From assembly GCA_964370625.1 (NCBI GenBank), contig CAYJKB010000004.1:16319-80318 (forward strand): DNA of 64,000 bases, written 5' to 3'. Below are positions 7,779 to 16,431 of this stretch, piece by piece. Source of the stretch: CAYJKB01 sp964370625. GTDB lineage: Bacteria; Bacillota; Clostridia; Oscillospirales; Butyricicoccaceae. A program made the position numbers and the translations under genes. The notes beneath the pieces are model-generated. The model ran no database searches and was not told where the DNA came from. It saw only the letters and a program-made list of their open reading frames with translations. Within the stretch, counting starts at the first letter, position 1; the number at the start of each line of letters is the position of its first letter.

Positions 7779-9911
7779 CTATCGTTTAAAGCGATGAGAT
7801 GCAGATACATAAATATTACCAACATCTAAAATTAAACTGATGTTACCATTTCCTAAAATAGTACAACCACTAATACCCATGCTTTTAATATCAAAGCTAT
7901 TTAAATATGAAGGCAATGGTTTAACAACAACTTGTTGTTCACCAATTAACTCATCAACAAATAAACAGAATGATTTATCGCCAGATTCAAGCCAGATTAA
8001 TATACCTTCAGAAATATCTGTTACATGTTCAGGCATGTTAAATGCTTGAGATAATCTAACTATAGGATAAAATTCACCCATGCAACGAATAATTTCATTT
8101 CCATATGGATCATAAACTACATCGTCAGCAGTTGCTTTAAAGGATTGACGAATGCTTGAAATAGGCAATGTGAAAGTTTCACCACTAACAGAAACTTCCA
8201 TACCGTCAACAATAGCAAGCGTTAGAGGGATTTTAAGTGTAAATGCACAGTTGTGACCAACGTCATTAGATAAAGTAACTGTACCACCGACGCTTTCAAC
8301 ATTCTTTTTAACAACATCAAGCCCAACTCCACGACCAGAGTATTCTGTAACTTGAGCATTAGTAGAAAATCCAGGAAGCATAAGCAAAGATAGAATTTCT
8401 TTCTGTGCATATTCTTCTGGGGCTTTTGTTAAAAGACCTTTGCGTTCAGCCTTTGCTAAAATAGCATCAGTGTTAAAGTCTTTCCCGTCGTTTTGAATTC
8501 TGATAATAACATCACTACCAGTATGTTCAGCAGATAAAACAATTTCACCTTGTGCAGGCTTTCCGGCTGCTATACGTTCTTCAGGAGTAGTTTCAATACC
8601 GTGGTCCATAGCATTACGCACAATATGCATAATAGGGTCTGCAATGTTATCTACAATTGTTTTATCAACCTCGGTGTTTTCACCGATTATTGTAAGTTTA
8701 ACATCTTTGTTTAGAGCTTTTGACATATCACGAACAATACGGCTCATTTTTTGGAAAATACCAGATACAGACACCATTCGAAGAGACATAGCAATGTCTT
8801 GAAGGTCATCTGTTAATTTGCGAAGTTGTCTTGTTGATTTATAAAAGTTATCAAGCTTAAGTCCACGAAGTTCTGGAGAAGCAGATACCATAGATTGTGT
8901 GATAACAATTTCCCCTACAATAGCCATAAGATTATCAAGTTTTGCTAGATTTACACTAATTAAGCTTTGTTTAACTTGGTTTTTAAGCTTGTCTACACCA
9001 TTATCAGCAGCAGGTTTAGCAGCTGGCTTAACTTCAGGTTTTTCAATATTTTGTGGCTGGGAAGTTGGTGGTGTAGAAGGTTCTTCTTTAGGCACTTCCG
9101 CTTTAGTGCCAAGCATAGATTGTTCTGCAAGTTCTTGATAAATTGGATTTACAATAATCTCATAAGATGCAACATTGTTAAGTGAAGGGATTTCGGCAAC
9201 AATAGTTTCAACGTCTTCTTCAGTGTGCAGACCTAGATAAAATCCATGTTCGATTATAGATTCAGCTGATGACGGATTAGTTTCAATGTCATCAGGAGCA
9301 TAGCAAAATTGAAGCCCTAATTCTTGAACAGATGTAACAACCATGAAAGCACGTAAATGTTCCATGCCAATATCAGGTTCAAAGTTTAAACGCATAAAAT
9401 AAGGAGCATCAATTTCAGGAATAAAAGCAATGTCATCATCAGATGACGAAGGTGCTGGAGCAGTAGTTGTAGCACTAGCTTGTGTAGCAGCATTACCTCC
9501 ACCTTTAAGTTTATTTAAAAACGAATCGATCAATTCAATAAAATCAGAAATATTATTATCAAGCTCACCACCAGATTCGATGATTTGAACATCTTCCCTT
9601 AATCTATCTGTGCACTTAAATAATAAATTGAAAAGATCATTTTTTTGGTCAGAAGACATTCTATCCATTCCGTTTTCACGTATATCAAAGAATAAGTCTT
9701 CAACGTGATGGGCAACTTCCATAAGAGGATTGAATTCCATCATGGCAGAAGAGCCCTTTATAGTATGCATGGCTCTAAAGATTTCATTAACTTCGTCGGA
9801 TGTAAAATCGCCAGTTTTTTCAGCATTTAATAGTAGTTCATCTAAGGATTCTAAAAGCGTGTTAGTTTCAAATAGATACGCCTCTAGCATGTTGTCTTGA
9901 AAGCTACTCAT
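7779..9911 (-). CDS. cheA: Chemotaxis histidine kinase CheA
   Basis: Receptor-controlled kinase that phosphorylates CheY. Domains in order are the HPt domain with phospho-accepting H49 in AMHTIKGSS, a central region (about 175-265) resembling a P2/CheY-binding unit, a proline-rich linker, the P3 dimerisation helices, and the HATPase domain with N-box IVRNAMDHGIE and G-box GRGVGLDVVKKN. A C-terminal CheW-like P5 domain follows. The 710-residue start at 9911 (MSSFQDN) is preferred, with AAGGTGG 11 bases upstream. GTG codons five residues earlier overlap that site. It is the first gene of the che operon, divergent from the FliK-like gene at 10069. Confidence 0.95.
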   Translation of the reverse strand: MSSFQDNMLEAYLFETNTLLESLDELLLNAEKTGDFTSDEVNEIFRAMHTIKGSSAMMEFNPLMEVAHHVEDLFFDIRENGMDRMSSDQKNDLFNLLFKCTDRLREDVQIIESGGELDNNISDFIELIDSFLNKLKGGGNAATQASATTTAPAPSSSDDDIAFIPEIDAPYFMRLNFEPDIGMEHLRAFMVVTSVQELGLQFCYAPDDIETNPSSAESIIEHGFYLGLHTEEDVETIVAEIPSLNNVASYEIIVNPIYQELAEQSMLGTKAEVPKEEPSTPPTSQPQNIEKPEVKPAAKPAADNGVDKLKNQVKQSLISVNLAKLDNLMAIVGEIVITQSMVSASPELRGLKLDNFYKSTRQLRKLTDDLQDIAMSLRMVSVSGIFQKMSRIVRDMSKALNKDVKLTIIGENTEVDKTIVDNIADPIMHIVRNAMDHGIETTPEERIAAGKPAQGEIVLSAEHTGSDVIIRIQNDGKDFNTDAILAKAERKGLLTKAPEEYAQKEILSLLMLPGFSTNAQVTEYSGRGVGLDVVKKNVESVGGTVTLSNDVGHNCAFTLKIPLTLAIVDGMEVSVSGETFTLPISSIRQSFKATADDVVYDPYGNEIIRCMGEFYPIVRLSQAFNMPEHVTDISEGILIWLESGDKSFCLFVDELIGEQQVVVKPLPSYLNSFDIKSMGISGCTILGNGNISLILDVGNIYVSASHRFKR

Positions 9912-9981
9912 ATTAATTTGCACCACCTTGATAAAGATAAAATTTAATTAATTATTGCAAAAGCAAACTGAATTGTGGTAA

Positions 9982-9995
9982 TGTATATATATACA
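9982..9995. repeat. Perfect 14-base palindrome between divergent cheA and the FliK-like gene
   Basis: TGTATATATATACA is a perfect palindrome, imperfectly extendable to about 21 bases. It lies between two divergent operons and overlaps the -35 of the rightward promoter. It could be an operator, but alternating TA tracts of this size also arise by chance in AT-rich DNA. Confidence 0.3.
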
Positions 9996-10018
9996 CTTAC
10001 AATATAATAACATATAAT
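9990..10018 (+). promoter_or_regulatory. Possible promoter of the FliK-like/FlhB-like pair
   Basis: TATACA (9990-9995), 17 bases, TATAAT (10013-10018), about 50 bases before the ATG at 10069. The -10 is perfect and the -35 matches four of six. No equally good leftward promoter for cheA was found in this gap. Confidence 0.4.
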
Positions 10019-10068
10019 TCTTAAAAATAAAATACGAAATGTGAAAATAAATCGCAGAAGGTGAAAAA

Positions 10069-11508
10069 ATGTCAAATATTTTAAAAGTAACAACACCTGT
10101 TTTGGGGTATGACAATGCAAATAATGTCAAAACAGGCCCTGTAAAAACCACTGACCCTAGTATAAATGCTCCGATTTTGCCGGATAAAGTAACGAAACCA
10201 GATGCAAGATCAGATTCTGCTTCTAGCGAACAGAATGTTGCAATGAAGTTTAAATATCAGTCGAATTATGATAATTTCATATCTCAAATGTTGAAACTAT
10301 CAGGAATGACTGAACACTTTTCCAAGCTATTTTTCGAAAGATTTGCGACAATTGTTCAATCAGGATTAGGAGAAGAGTTTGCAGAACAAATCGGTTCGTT
10401 TTTTGAGATGGTTGGCGTAGAACAATTTGAACTTGTAGATTTTCTAAAAAAACAAACATCAGCAAGTGTAAGATTTACAGGAGCATTTTTTGAAGTGCTT
10501 AATAATGTGTTGAAACAAACTACATCAGTTGAACTTAAAACATCAATACTTGATTTTTTGCGTAGATACGTTGATATGGCTGAAAATAATCACCTTATGC
10601 AAAACATGCAAAATGCACTAGATGAAATTTCTAAAAATCTGGTTAAATCCTCTGCGGGAGAGCTTGCAAAGCTTGTAGATAAATTGATAACAACTATGCC
10701 AGCATCTGATGCAATTATTACACAGAATACATCGATTTTAAAAGATGAAATATTGCCTTTTATAAATAAATATATTTCAAAATTTAATGATAGAGGTGAA
10801 ATACGAAAATTCACAGCTATTTTGTCAGCATATGTGGCACGCTATCAAAACGGAAAACAAGAAAGAGTCACAGGTGCTTTTGAGCAATTGATGAAATTTA
10901 CAGCAATGCAAAAATCCTTTGGAGATTTAAATCCTGAAACACTACTTATGGTGTTATCGAAAACAGAATATGAAAAAGGGGTTAAAACTCAGCAGTGGAT
11001 GGATAATTTTGTTGAGCTAGTCGAAAAAGGCGTATCAGGACAGGCTGGAAGTGAAAATAAAGCAGTATTTAAAAATCTAATGCAGTCGATTTTACTTAAT
11101 GAAAGTGTTTATATGCCAGTGTTGCACTTGATGCTTCCACTTGCGATAGATGGAAAGCTTATGTTTGCTGAAATGTGGATTGATCCTGACGCTGATAAAA
11201 ATAAACAAAACAGCGAAGGTGGAAATGAGAAAACAGTAAGCGGACTTATTAAATTTGATGTTCAAGAAGTTGGATTTTTTGATTTATTTTTCATGTACAC
11301 AGATAATAAAATTCGCCTACAGATGACATGCCCTACAAAGCTTGAAGAAGATTTAGATGGCATTCATAAAGCTATATCACAGATTTTAGTGGATAATGGG
11401 ATTGCAATTGAAGAATTGTTCGTGGAAACAGGGACACCTTCTATTCCGATTTCGTCAGCATTTCCAAGAATATTTGAAAGGAAGAATAGTGTAAATGTCT
11501 CGATTTAA
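10069..11508 (+). CDS. FliK/YlqG-like protein partnered with a free FlhB C-terminal domain
   Basis: A 479-residue soluble protein with no signal or membrane segment. Most of it (about 65-290) is predicted helical. The C-terminal 120 residues (LHLMLPLAIDGKLMFAEMWI onward) resemble the beta-rich hook-length-control C-terminal domain of FliK-type proteins and of Bacillus YlqG. It overlaps the next gene, a stand-alone FlhB cytoplasmic domain, by 14 bases, the same pairing as Bacillus ylqG-ylqH. FliK normally contacts FlhB to switch export specificity, so this pair could be an auxiliary or paralogous switch. That role is inference. AGAAGGTG precedes the ATG. The true fliK is at 19176. Confidence 0.6.
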   Translation: MSNILKVTTPVLGYDNANNVKTGPVKTTDPSINAPILPDKVTKPDARSDSASSEQNVAMKFKYQSNYDNFISQMLKLSGMTEHFSKLFFERFATIVQSGLGEEFAEQIGSFFEMVGVEQFELVDFLKKQTSASVRFTGAFFEVLNNVLKQTTSVELKTSILDFLRRYVDMAENNHLMQNMQNALDEISKNLVKSSAGELAKLVDKLITTMPASDAIITQNTSILKDEILPFINKYISKFNDRGEIRKFTAILSAYVARYQNGKQERVTGAFEQLMKFTAMQKSFGDLNPETLLMVLSKTEYEKGVKTQQWMDNFVELVEKGVSGQAGSENKAVFKNLMQSILLNESVYMPVLHLMLPLAIDGKLMFAEMWIDPDADKNKQNSEGGNEKTVSGLIKFDVQEVGFFDLFFMYTDNKIRLQMTCPTKLEEDLDGIHKAISQILVDNGIAIEELFVETGTPSIPISSAFPRIFERKNSVNVSI

Positions 11509-11830
11509 TGATGTGTTAAACCAAAAAGCAGTGGCTTTATCTTATGATGAAAAAGAAAATTCAGCACCGATAGTTGTTGCATCGGGTATGGGGTATATAG
11601 CTGAAAAAATAGTAGAAACAGCGCAAAGAAATGGTGTGCCAGTTTATGAAGACAATTCACTTGCCACAATGCTTACACAACTCGAATTAGGTTCTCAAAT
11701 CCCAGAGGAAATATATTCAGCGATAGTAGATATTTATGTATATTTTCTGAATTATTCAATGAAACCAAATGATACAGAAAAAGAAATTGTAGAAATAGAA
11801 GAAAGCCAAGAAACAACACAAACTGTGTAA
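11495..11830 (+). CDS. FlhB C-terminal-domain homologue (FlhX/YlqH-like)
   Basis: A 111-residue soluble homologue of the cytoplasmic FlhB/YscU domain, without the membrane part. The stretch APIVVASGMGYIAEKIV and the following NGVPVYEDNSLATMLTQLEL, then IPEEIYSAIVDIYVYF, align with the end of the full FlhB at 29818 (AAPIVVAKGQDELALRI, IPQEYYGAVAEILVYVY). The NPTH autocleavage motif is absent, since the fragment begins after it. Homologues called FlhX can replace the C-terminal fragment of FlhB in some bacteria. The gene overlaps its partner by 14 bases, and AAAGGAAG lies before the ATG. Confidence 0.8.
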   Translation: MSRFNDVLNQKAVALSYDEKENSAPIVVASGMGYIAEKIVETAQRNGVPVYEDNSLATMLTQLELGSQIPEEIYSAIVDIYVYFLNYSMKPNDTEKEIVEIEESQETTQTV

Positions 11831-11837
11831 AAACAAG

Positions 11838-11905
11838 GGTCGATACTGAACTTAAGCTGAAGCATGGAAAAAAACCATAATTTAGATAAGAACAAGGTAT
11901 CGACC
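11838..11905. terminator. Long-stem inverted repeat between convergent genes
   Basis: GGTCGATAC (11838-11846) pairs perfectly with GTATCGACC (11897-11905) around a 50-base loop that holds a small ATGG/CCAT hairpin. It lies between the convergent FlhB-like and PilZ genes and is followed by TTTATATTT on the + strand. It probably terminates one or both. Confidence 0.45.
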
Positions 11906-11934
11906 TTTATATTTACAACTAAGCAAAAAGCAAA

Positions 11935-12651
11935 TTATCTTCTTTTTGCACTTTCACGAAAACGCATTTGTTGTTTAAAAGCAAAACTGCGAATAGAACT
12001 TTCAGAGGAAGATGGGATTTTTTCAAATTTGCACCCATAACCGAATAGCCCATCATCATCTTTGATATGAGGGTTGTGAAGGGAACGGTCTTGCGGAGTG
12101 TCCATTCTTAATATATGTGTGTTTAATATTAAAGGAGCTTTTCCATCAAGGGGTAATCTTAAAGATAAAATAGAATGCTTAGTAAATGCCACAGGAGTTT
12201 CAAAGTAAACACCACCAGCACTTAAATTCATTATTGTTATCTTGATGTATGGAGTGCCACCATGACGAATAATATAAGGCTCGTTCAAAGAAATTTCCAT
12301 ATCAGCGGGAACAGCAACTTCGGCATCAATACTAACACGTGCCTTATAATCAGAACGACGTTGTTGAACAGAAATTTCTTGGCTTAAAATACAGTGTAAT
12401 GATTGCATCCAAATACGGTCATCAGATAAATAACGTTTTGGATTAGAAAGAGCACATTTGTATGTAACTAGACCGTGAGTTTCATCAAAAAAAGTTATTG
12501 CCATTTCAGCCTCAAGATCGTCCATAAATATATCATCAATTACAATTGTAACATAGTCATTATGAATTGAAGTTACAGCTATTTCGCAAATAACTATCTG
12601 TGAATCTTCGGCAGAATAAATCATACCTTTTTTACAATTAGTTAAAACCAT
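11935..12651 (-). CDS. PilZ-domain c-di-GMP receptor, YcgR-like
   Basis: A 238-residue cytoplasmic protein with a YcgR-type N-terminal beta domain (about 1-95) and a PilZ domain. The c-di-GMP-binding signature is seen as RRSDYKAR (the RxxxR region, about 107) and NLSAGG about 60 residues later. In other bacteria such proteins bind c-di-GMP and brake the motor or modulate MotA/FliG. The ATG at 12651 is preferred because AATGGGGGA lies just upstream. A frame extending 12 codons further would start inside the leader. It is divergent from the big fla/che operon, so both share the 12652-12979 promoter region, and it has its own promoter. Confidence 0.85.
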   Translation of the reverse strand: MVLTNCKKGMIYSAEDSQIVICEIAVTSIHNDYVTIVIDDIFMDDLEAEMAITFFDETHGLVTYKCALSNPKRYLSDDRIWMQSLHCILSQEISVQQRRSDYKARVSIDAEVAVPADMEISLNEPYIIRHGGTPYIKITIMNLSAGGVYFETPVAFTKHSILSLRLPLDGKAPLILNTHILRMDTPQDRSLHNPHIKDDDGLFGYGCKFEKIPSSSESSIRSFAFKQQMRFRESAKRR

Positions 12652-12701
12652 AAAAAATCCCCCATTAATTTTTTTTAACGTTAACAATTAAGTATAAATC
12701 C

Positions 12702-12730
12702 ATTATATAGCTTTTTTTTTCAAAATACAA
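12702..12730 (-). promoter_or_regulatory. Promoter of the PilZ gene
   Basis: On the minus strand, TTGTAT (12730-12725), 17 bases, TATAAT (12707-12702), about 50 bases before the PilZ start. A perfect TTAACGTTAA palindrome (12675-12684) lies in the leader between promoter and gene. Confidence 0.6.
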
Positions 12731-12898
12731 GTGTTGCTTTAGGAAATAAAAAATGCAAAATTAAAGTAATGTCTACAATAAGTATAAAAAAATACAAAAT
12801 TATATAAAGTGCACAAAAAAATATCAAATTCAATCATGTTTTATGATACCGATTAGAGTATTATTAATAAAAAGAAAAATAATTTATTAAATAAAATG

Positions 12899-12927
12899 TT
12901 GAATTTACATGTAAAACGTTATATAAT
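12899..12927 (+). promoter_or_regulatory. Sigma-A-type promoter of the fla/che operon
   Basis: TTGAAT (12899-12904), a 17-base spacer and a perfect TATAAT (12922-12927) lie about 50 bases before flgB. It is the only strong promoter seen ahead of the 26-kb operon. No sigma-28 motif is present here. The rest of the 328-base gap is AT-rich, with no recognisable c-di-GMP riboswitch. Confidence 0.75.
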
Positions 12928-12979
12928 AGACATCATGAATAACTATGAATTGAAAATCTAATATCATGGAGGGGAAAAA

Positions 12980-13363
12980 ATGAATTTATTATATGGCAAT
13001 TCACTTGAAATGATGAAAAAATCGCTTGATTATCTTTGGCTTCGTCAAAGTGTGACAACAAATAACATCGCAAATGCCGATACTGTTGGATTTAAAGCAA
13101 GTTATGTAACATTCGAAAATGAATTCCAAAACAATATAAAAACAGCCCAAGGTGGGTCTGCTGAACGAGTTCAAACAGCAATTTTAAACACCGCACCAAA
13201 AGTGCATACATCAACGTCCGAGGGGTTAAGGCTAGATGGAAATAATGTTAATGCTGAAGTCGAAATGATTGAACTTAATAGGACGTATATGCAATATCAA
13301 TATGGAGTTGAAATGATTTCACGTGATATTTCAAGACTTACAACAGCGATTAAAGGGCAATAA
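12980..13363 (+). CDS. flgB: Flagellar proximal rod protein FlgB
   Basis: Rod subunit exported through the flagellar gate and assembled above the MS ring. The 127-residue protein has the rod-family N-terminal motif TTNNIANADTVGFKA and the C-terminal helix with VEMIELNRTYMQYQYG. The length is typical. GGAGGGG precedes the ATG. It opens the fla/che operon. Its usual partner flgC does not follow directly but lies 12.5 kb downstream at 25916, and fliE is next. Confidence 0.95.
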   Translation: MNLLYGNSLEMMKKSLDYLWLRQSVTTNNIANADTVGFKASYVTFENEFQNNIKTAQGGSAERVQTAILNTAPKVHTSTSEGLRLDGNNVNAEVEMIELNRTYMQYQYGVEMISRDISRLTTAIKGQ

Positions 13364-13434
13364 TTCATATAGTTAGTTAGCACTTTTTTAAAAATAGAGA
13401 GAATAAGCAATAGATAAGCTTTGGGAGGAAAACC

Positions 13435-13746
13435 ATGTATAATGATTTTATAACACCGATTTCAAGAATGCAAACCTTGACAGAAATTTCTCAAAATGTT
13501 ACTAAAACGGCATCTACAGAAGACACATCTATGTTCCACGATATTTTTCAAAATGCCGTTGAAGACGTAACGGCAACACAGGCTAACCTAGAAGAAAAAC
13601 AGTATTTACTTGCTACAGGTCAAATTGACGATGCACATACTGTTACAACTGCTGCCGCAGAGGCACAACTTACAGTTGATATGTTAGTGCAAATTAGAAA
13701 TCTTACGCTTGAGGCATATAATGAACTCATCCGTATTAATCTTTAA
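13435..13746 (+). CDS. fliE: Flagellar MS-ring/rod junction protein FliE
   Basis: Small adaptor between FliF and the rod. The 103 residues have the FliE layout: a variable N-terminus, FHDIFQNAVEDV, and a C-terminal helix with QLTVDMLVQIRNLTLEAYNELIRI, quoted here only by its conserved ends, which is the rod-like D0 helix. GGGAGG lies before the ATG. It follows flgB after 71 bases and precedes fliF by 26. Confidence 0.93.
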   Translation: MYNDFITPISRMQTLTEISQNVTKTASTEDTSMFHDIFQNAVEDVTATQANLEEKQYLLATGQIDDAHTVTTAAAEAQLTVDMLVQIRNLTLEAYNELIRINL

Positions 13747-13772
13747 TTGTACTGCGAGGTATCAACTAAAAA

Positions 13773-15371
13773 ATGGATAAAATTAATAAAACATTAGAGC
13801 AGATGAAGGTATATCTTGCTCGATATGATAAAAGAACAAAAATAATAGCAGGTGTAAGTGCTTTGGCACTAATAATAGCAGCTGCTACAATTGCAATTTT
13901 ACTTAACATGACAGAATATGCAGTTCTGTTCTCAAATGTGACAAGTGACGAAGCTACACAAATAGTGTCCCGTCTGCAAGAAGACGGAGTTGAATATAAA
14001 TATGAGGAAAACGGCAATGTATTAGTAGATAAAAATGTCGTGGACCAAGTGCGTGCAGACCTTGTTTATGAAGGTTATCCAAAAAGCGGATTTACATATG
14101 ATATATTCACACAGTATATCGGTGGTATGACTACTGATAGCGAAAAACAACAACTTGAATTGTATGAACTTCAAGATAGAATGAGTGCAACTATCAGAAT
14201 GTTTGAAGGCGTTTCTGATGCAAAAGTTTCTATTGCTGTTGCAGAAGCTGATACATATGTTTTAACAGATGATGCAAATGACGGAATACAAAGCACAGCT
14301 TCTGTTCTCGTTAGCATGGAAAATGGAAGAGAACTATCGCCACTTCAAGCTCAAGCAATTCAGCGATTAGTGGCATTTGGTGGGGTTCCGGGACTTTTAA
14401 TGGAAAATGTGCGTGTATTTGATTCAAATGGTATGGAAGTTACTGTAATACCTGAAGATAACGAAACTAGCCTGTCACAAGAGACAGAAGAATTTGTTAA
14501 GCTCATTGAAAAAGACATGCAAGAAAAAGTATTAAATGTTCTAGGGCCTTTTTATGGTGCTCAGAATGTTAAAGTATCGGTTAATGGGGAAATTAATGTT
14601 GATAACATAATTCGTGAATCAATAATTTATACAACTCCTGATAAAATAGATGAAACAGACAAAGACGGTATTGTATCTAGTGAAAGTGGAGCAGTTGGCG
14701 TAACTTATCCTGATGGAACTACTGTCGATGTTGCAGGAACAGAAACAAATGCTGAAGCTACACAGTATAATGGTGGTGTAGATGACGGAGGCACTGTTGT
14801 TGATGAAAATTATATTAGAGATTATCTTGTAAACCAAGTTATAGAGCAAACTGAAATTGGTAAAGGTGCATTAGAGGATTTAACTGTATCAGTTTCAATT
14901 AATAGCAATGGTACAGGAAATATCACAGAAGGAGACCTTTTAAACCTTATTGGTAATGCCACTGGCATAGAAGAAGAACTTCGTGATGAAAAAATTACAA
15001 TTGTTGCATCTCCATTCTTTGGTTCTGATGATGTTCCAGGAGATACTACACCTCAATCTGTGATTGAATACATTCAATCAAACCCAATTCCGTTTATTAT
15101 CGGACTTGTAGTGTTATTACTTGTTATAATAATTATTGTAGTTATTGTTATGAAAAAACGTAAAAGACGTATGGCAGAAGAACTTGAAGAAGAAGAACGT
15201 CTTGCACGTGAAGCTGAATCTCTTGTTGGATTACCTGATATTTCTGACGTTGAACAAGATGAAGCACAAGAACTTCGTGATAGACTAAGAGATTTCGCTA
15301 CTGAAAACCCTGAAATCTTTGCTCACGTATTAAAATCATGGCTAAATGGAGGTGAAGTTGATGGCAACTAA
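13773..15371 (+). CDS. fliF: Flagellar MS-ring protein FliF
   Basis: Inner-membrane ring on which the basal body is built. The 532-residue protein has a first membrane helix (about 23-45), ring-building motifs in the periplasmic part (VLFSNVTSDEATQIVSRL, then GYPKSGFTYDIFT), a low-complexity periplasmic loop (about 295-340), and a second membrane helix (about 435-460). A basic and acidic cytoplasmic tail ends in the FliG-binding region FATENPEIFAHVLKSWL. Length is normal. It overlaps fliG by 11 bases. Confidence 0.96.
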   Translation: MDKINKTLEQMKVYLARYDKRTKIIAGVSALALIIAAATIAILLNMTEYAVLFSNVTSDEATQIVSRLQEDGVEYKYEENGNVLVDKNVVDQVRADLVYEGYPKSGFTYDIFTQYIGGMTTDSEKQQLELYELQDRMSATIRMFEGVSDAKVSIAVAEADTYVLTDDANDGIQSTASVLVSMENGRELSPLQAQAIQRLVAFGGVPGLLMENVRVFDSNGMEVTVIPEDNETSLSQETEEFVKLIEKDMQEKVLNVLGPFYGAQNVKVSVNGEINVDNIIRESIIYTTPDKIDETDKDGIVSSESGAVGVTYPDGTTVDVAGTETNAEATQYNGGVDDGGTVVDENYIRDYLVNQVIEQTEIGKGALEDLTVSVSINSNGTGNITEGDLLNLIGNATGIEEELRDEKITIVASPFFGSDDVPGDTTPQSVIEYIQSNPIPFIIGLVVLLLVIIIIVVIVMKKRKRRMAEELEEEERLAREAESLVGLPDISDVEQDEAQELRDRLRDFATENPEIFAHVLKSWLNGGEVDGN

Positions 15372-16431
15372 GAAAGAAAAAGCAATAGAAGAAGAAAAAC
15401 AGGAAGCTCCTAAAGTTGAAGAAACAAAAAAGCTGGATATACCATTTTCTCGTAAAGCTGCTGTCATTGTAGCTTCACTAGGAGCAGACCCTGCATCTCG
15501 TGTTTATAAATATTTAGCCGAAGATGATGTTGAGAGAGTAACATTAGAACTTGCAAAGCTAGGACATATTACGCCAGCGGACACACATTCTGTGCTTGAA
15601 GAATTTTATAGAGTGTGTCTGACACAAAAAGTTGTTACAGAAGGTGGTATGGAATACGCTCGTACTGTACTTGAAAAAGCTTATGGTGAAGCTGCTGCAA
15701 GCGAACTTCTAAAGAAAATGACAAAGTTCTTAAAAAATCGTTCTTTCGAATTTATCAGCAGAATGGATACAAAAAGCCTGTTTTCGTTATTACAGCGTGA
15801 ACGTCCACAAGCTATTGCACTTATATTATCATATGCAGAGCCAGCACAAGCTGCCGCATTAATTTCAGAATTACCAGAACAAAAAAGACTTCGTGTTGTT
15901 GAAAGCATTGCAAAAATGGAAAGTGCATCGCCAGAAGTTATTCGTGTTATTGAAGCACAATTACTTCGTAAGTTCGATAGCGTACTTACAACTGACTTTA
16001 CAAATGTTGGTGGTATTGACTACATCGCAGACGTAATGAACAATATGGATAGAAGTAACGAAAAATATATCTTCGATGAAATGGCAAGAGAAAATCCAGA
16101 ACTTGCTGATGAAATTCGTAAAAAGATGTTCGTATTCGAAGATATTATGGCAATGGACGACCATTCTATTCAAAGATTTATTCGTGATTGTGATGTTAAA
16201 GACCTTGTTTACGCACTTAAAAGTGCAAGCCCAGATATGCTATCTACATTCTTCTCTAATATGTCAACTAGGATGGCAGAAACAATCCAATCAGACCTTG
16301 AAATTACATTTAACGTTCGTCTACGTGATGTTGAAGAAGCTCAACAACGTATCGTTGGTATTATAAGAAAACTTGAAGAACAAGGTGAAATTATAATTAG
16401 TAAAGGTGGAAAGGATGAGATGATTGTCTAA
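15361..16431 (+). CDS. fliG: Flagellar motor switch protein FliG
   Basis: C-ring torque protein that contacts the stator and FliF. The 356 residues show the three armadillo-like domains, with the middle-domain EHPQ-like motif as ERPQAIALILSY and the C-terminal torque helix charged region (FEDIMAMDDHSIQRFIRDCD). An acidic/lysine-rich N-terminal extension of about 25 residues is present. The ATG at 15361 is chosen for its GGAGGTG site inside the end of fliF. An ATA/GAA stretch five codons upstream has no site. It overlaps fliF by 11 bases and fliH by 8. Confidence 0.96.
   Translation: MATKKEKAIEEEKQEAPKVEETKKLDIPFSRKAAVIVASLGADPASRVYKYLAEDDVERVTLELAKLGHITPADTHSVLEEFYRVCLTQKVVTEGGMEYARTVLEKAYGEAAASELLKKMTKFLKNRSFEFISRMDTKSLFSLLQRERPQAIALILSYAEPAQAAALISELPEQKRLRVVESIAKMESASPEVIRVIEAQLLRKFDSVLTTDFTNVGGIDYIADVMNNMDRSNEKYIFDEMARENPELADEIRKKMFVFEDIMAMDDHSIQRFIRDCDVKDLVYALKSASPDMLSTFFSNMSTRMAETIQSDLEITFNVRLRDVEEAQQRIVGIIRKLEEQGEIIISKGGKDEMIV

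Noticed and set aside
12652..12979. Riboswitch or sigma-28 promoter ahead of the fla/che operon
   Set aside because: Only sigma-A-type elements are seen; the leader of about 45 bases after the promoter is too short for a riboswitch.
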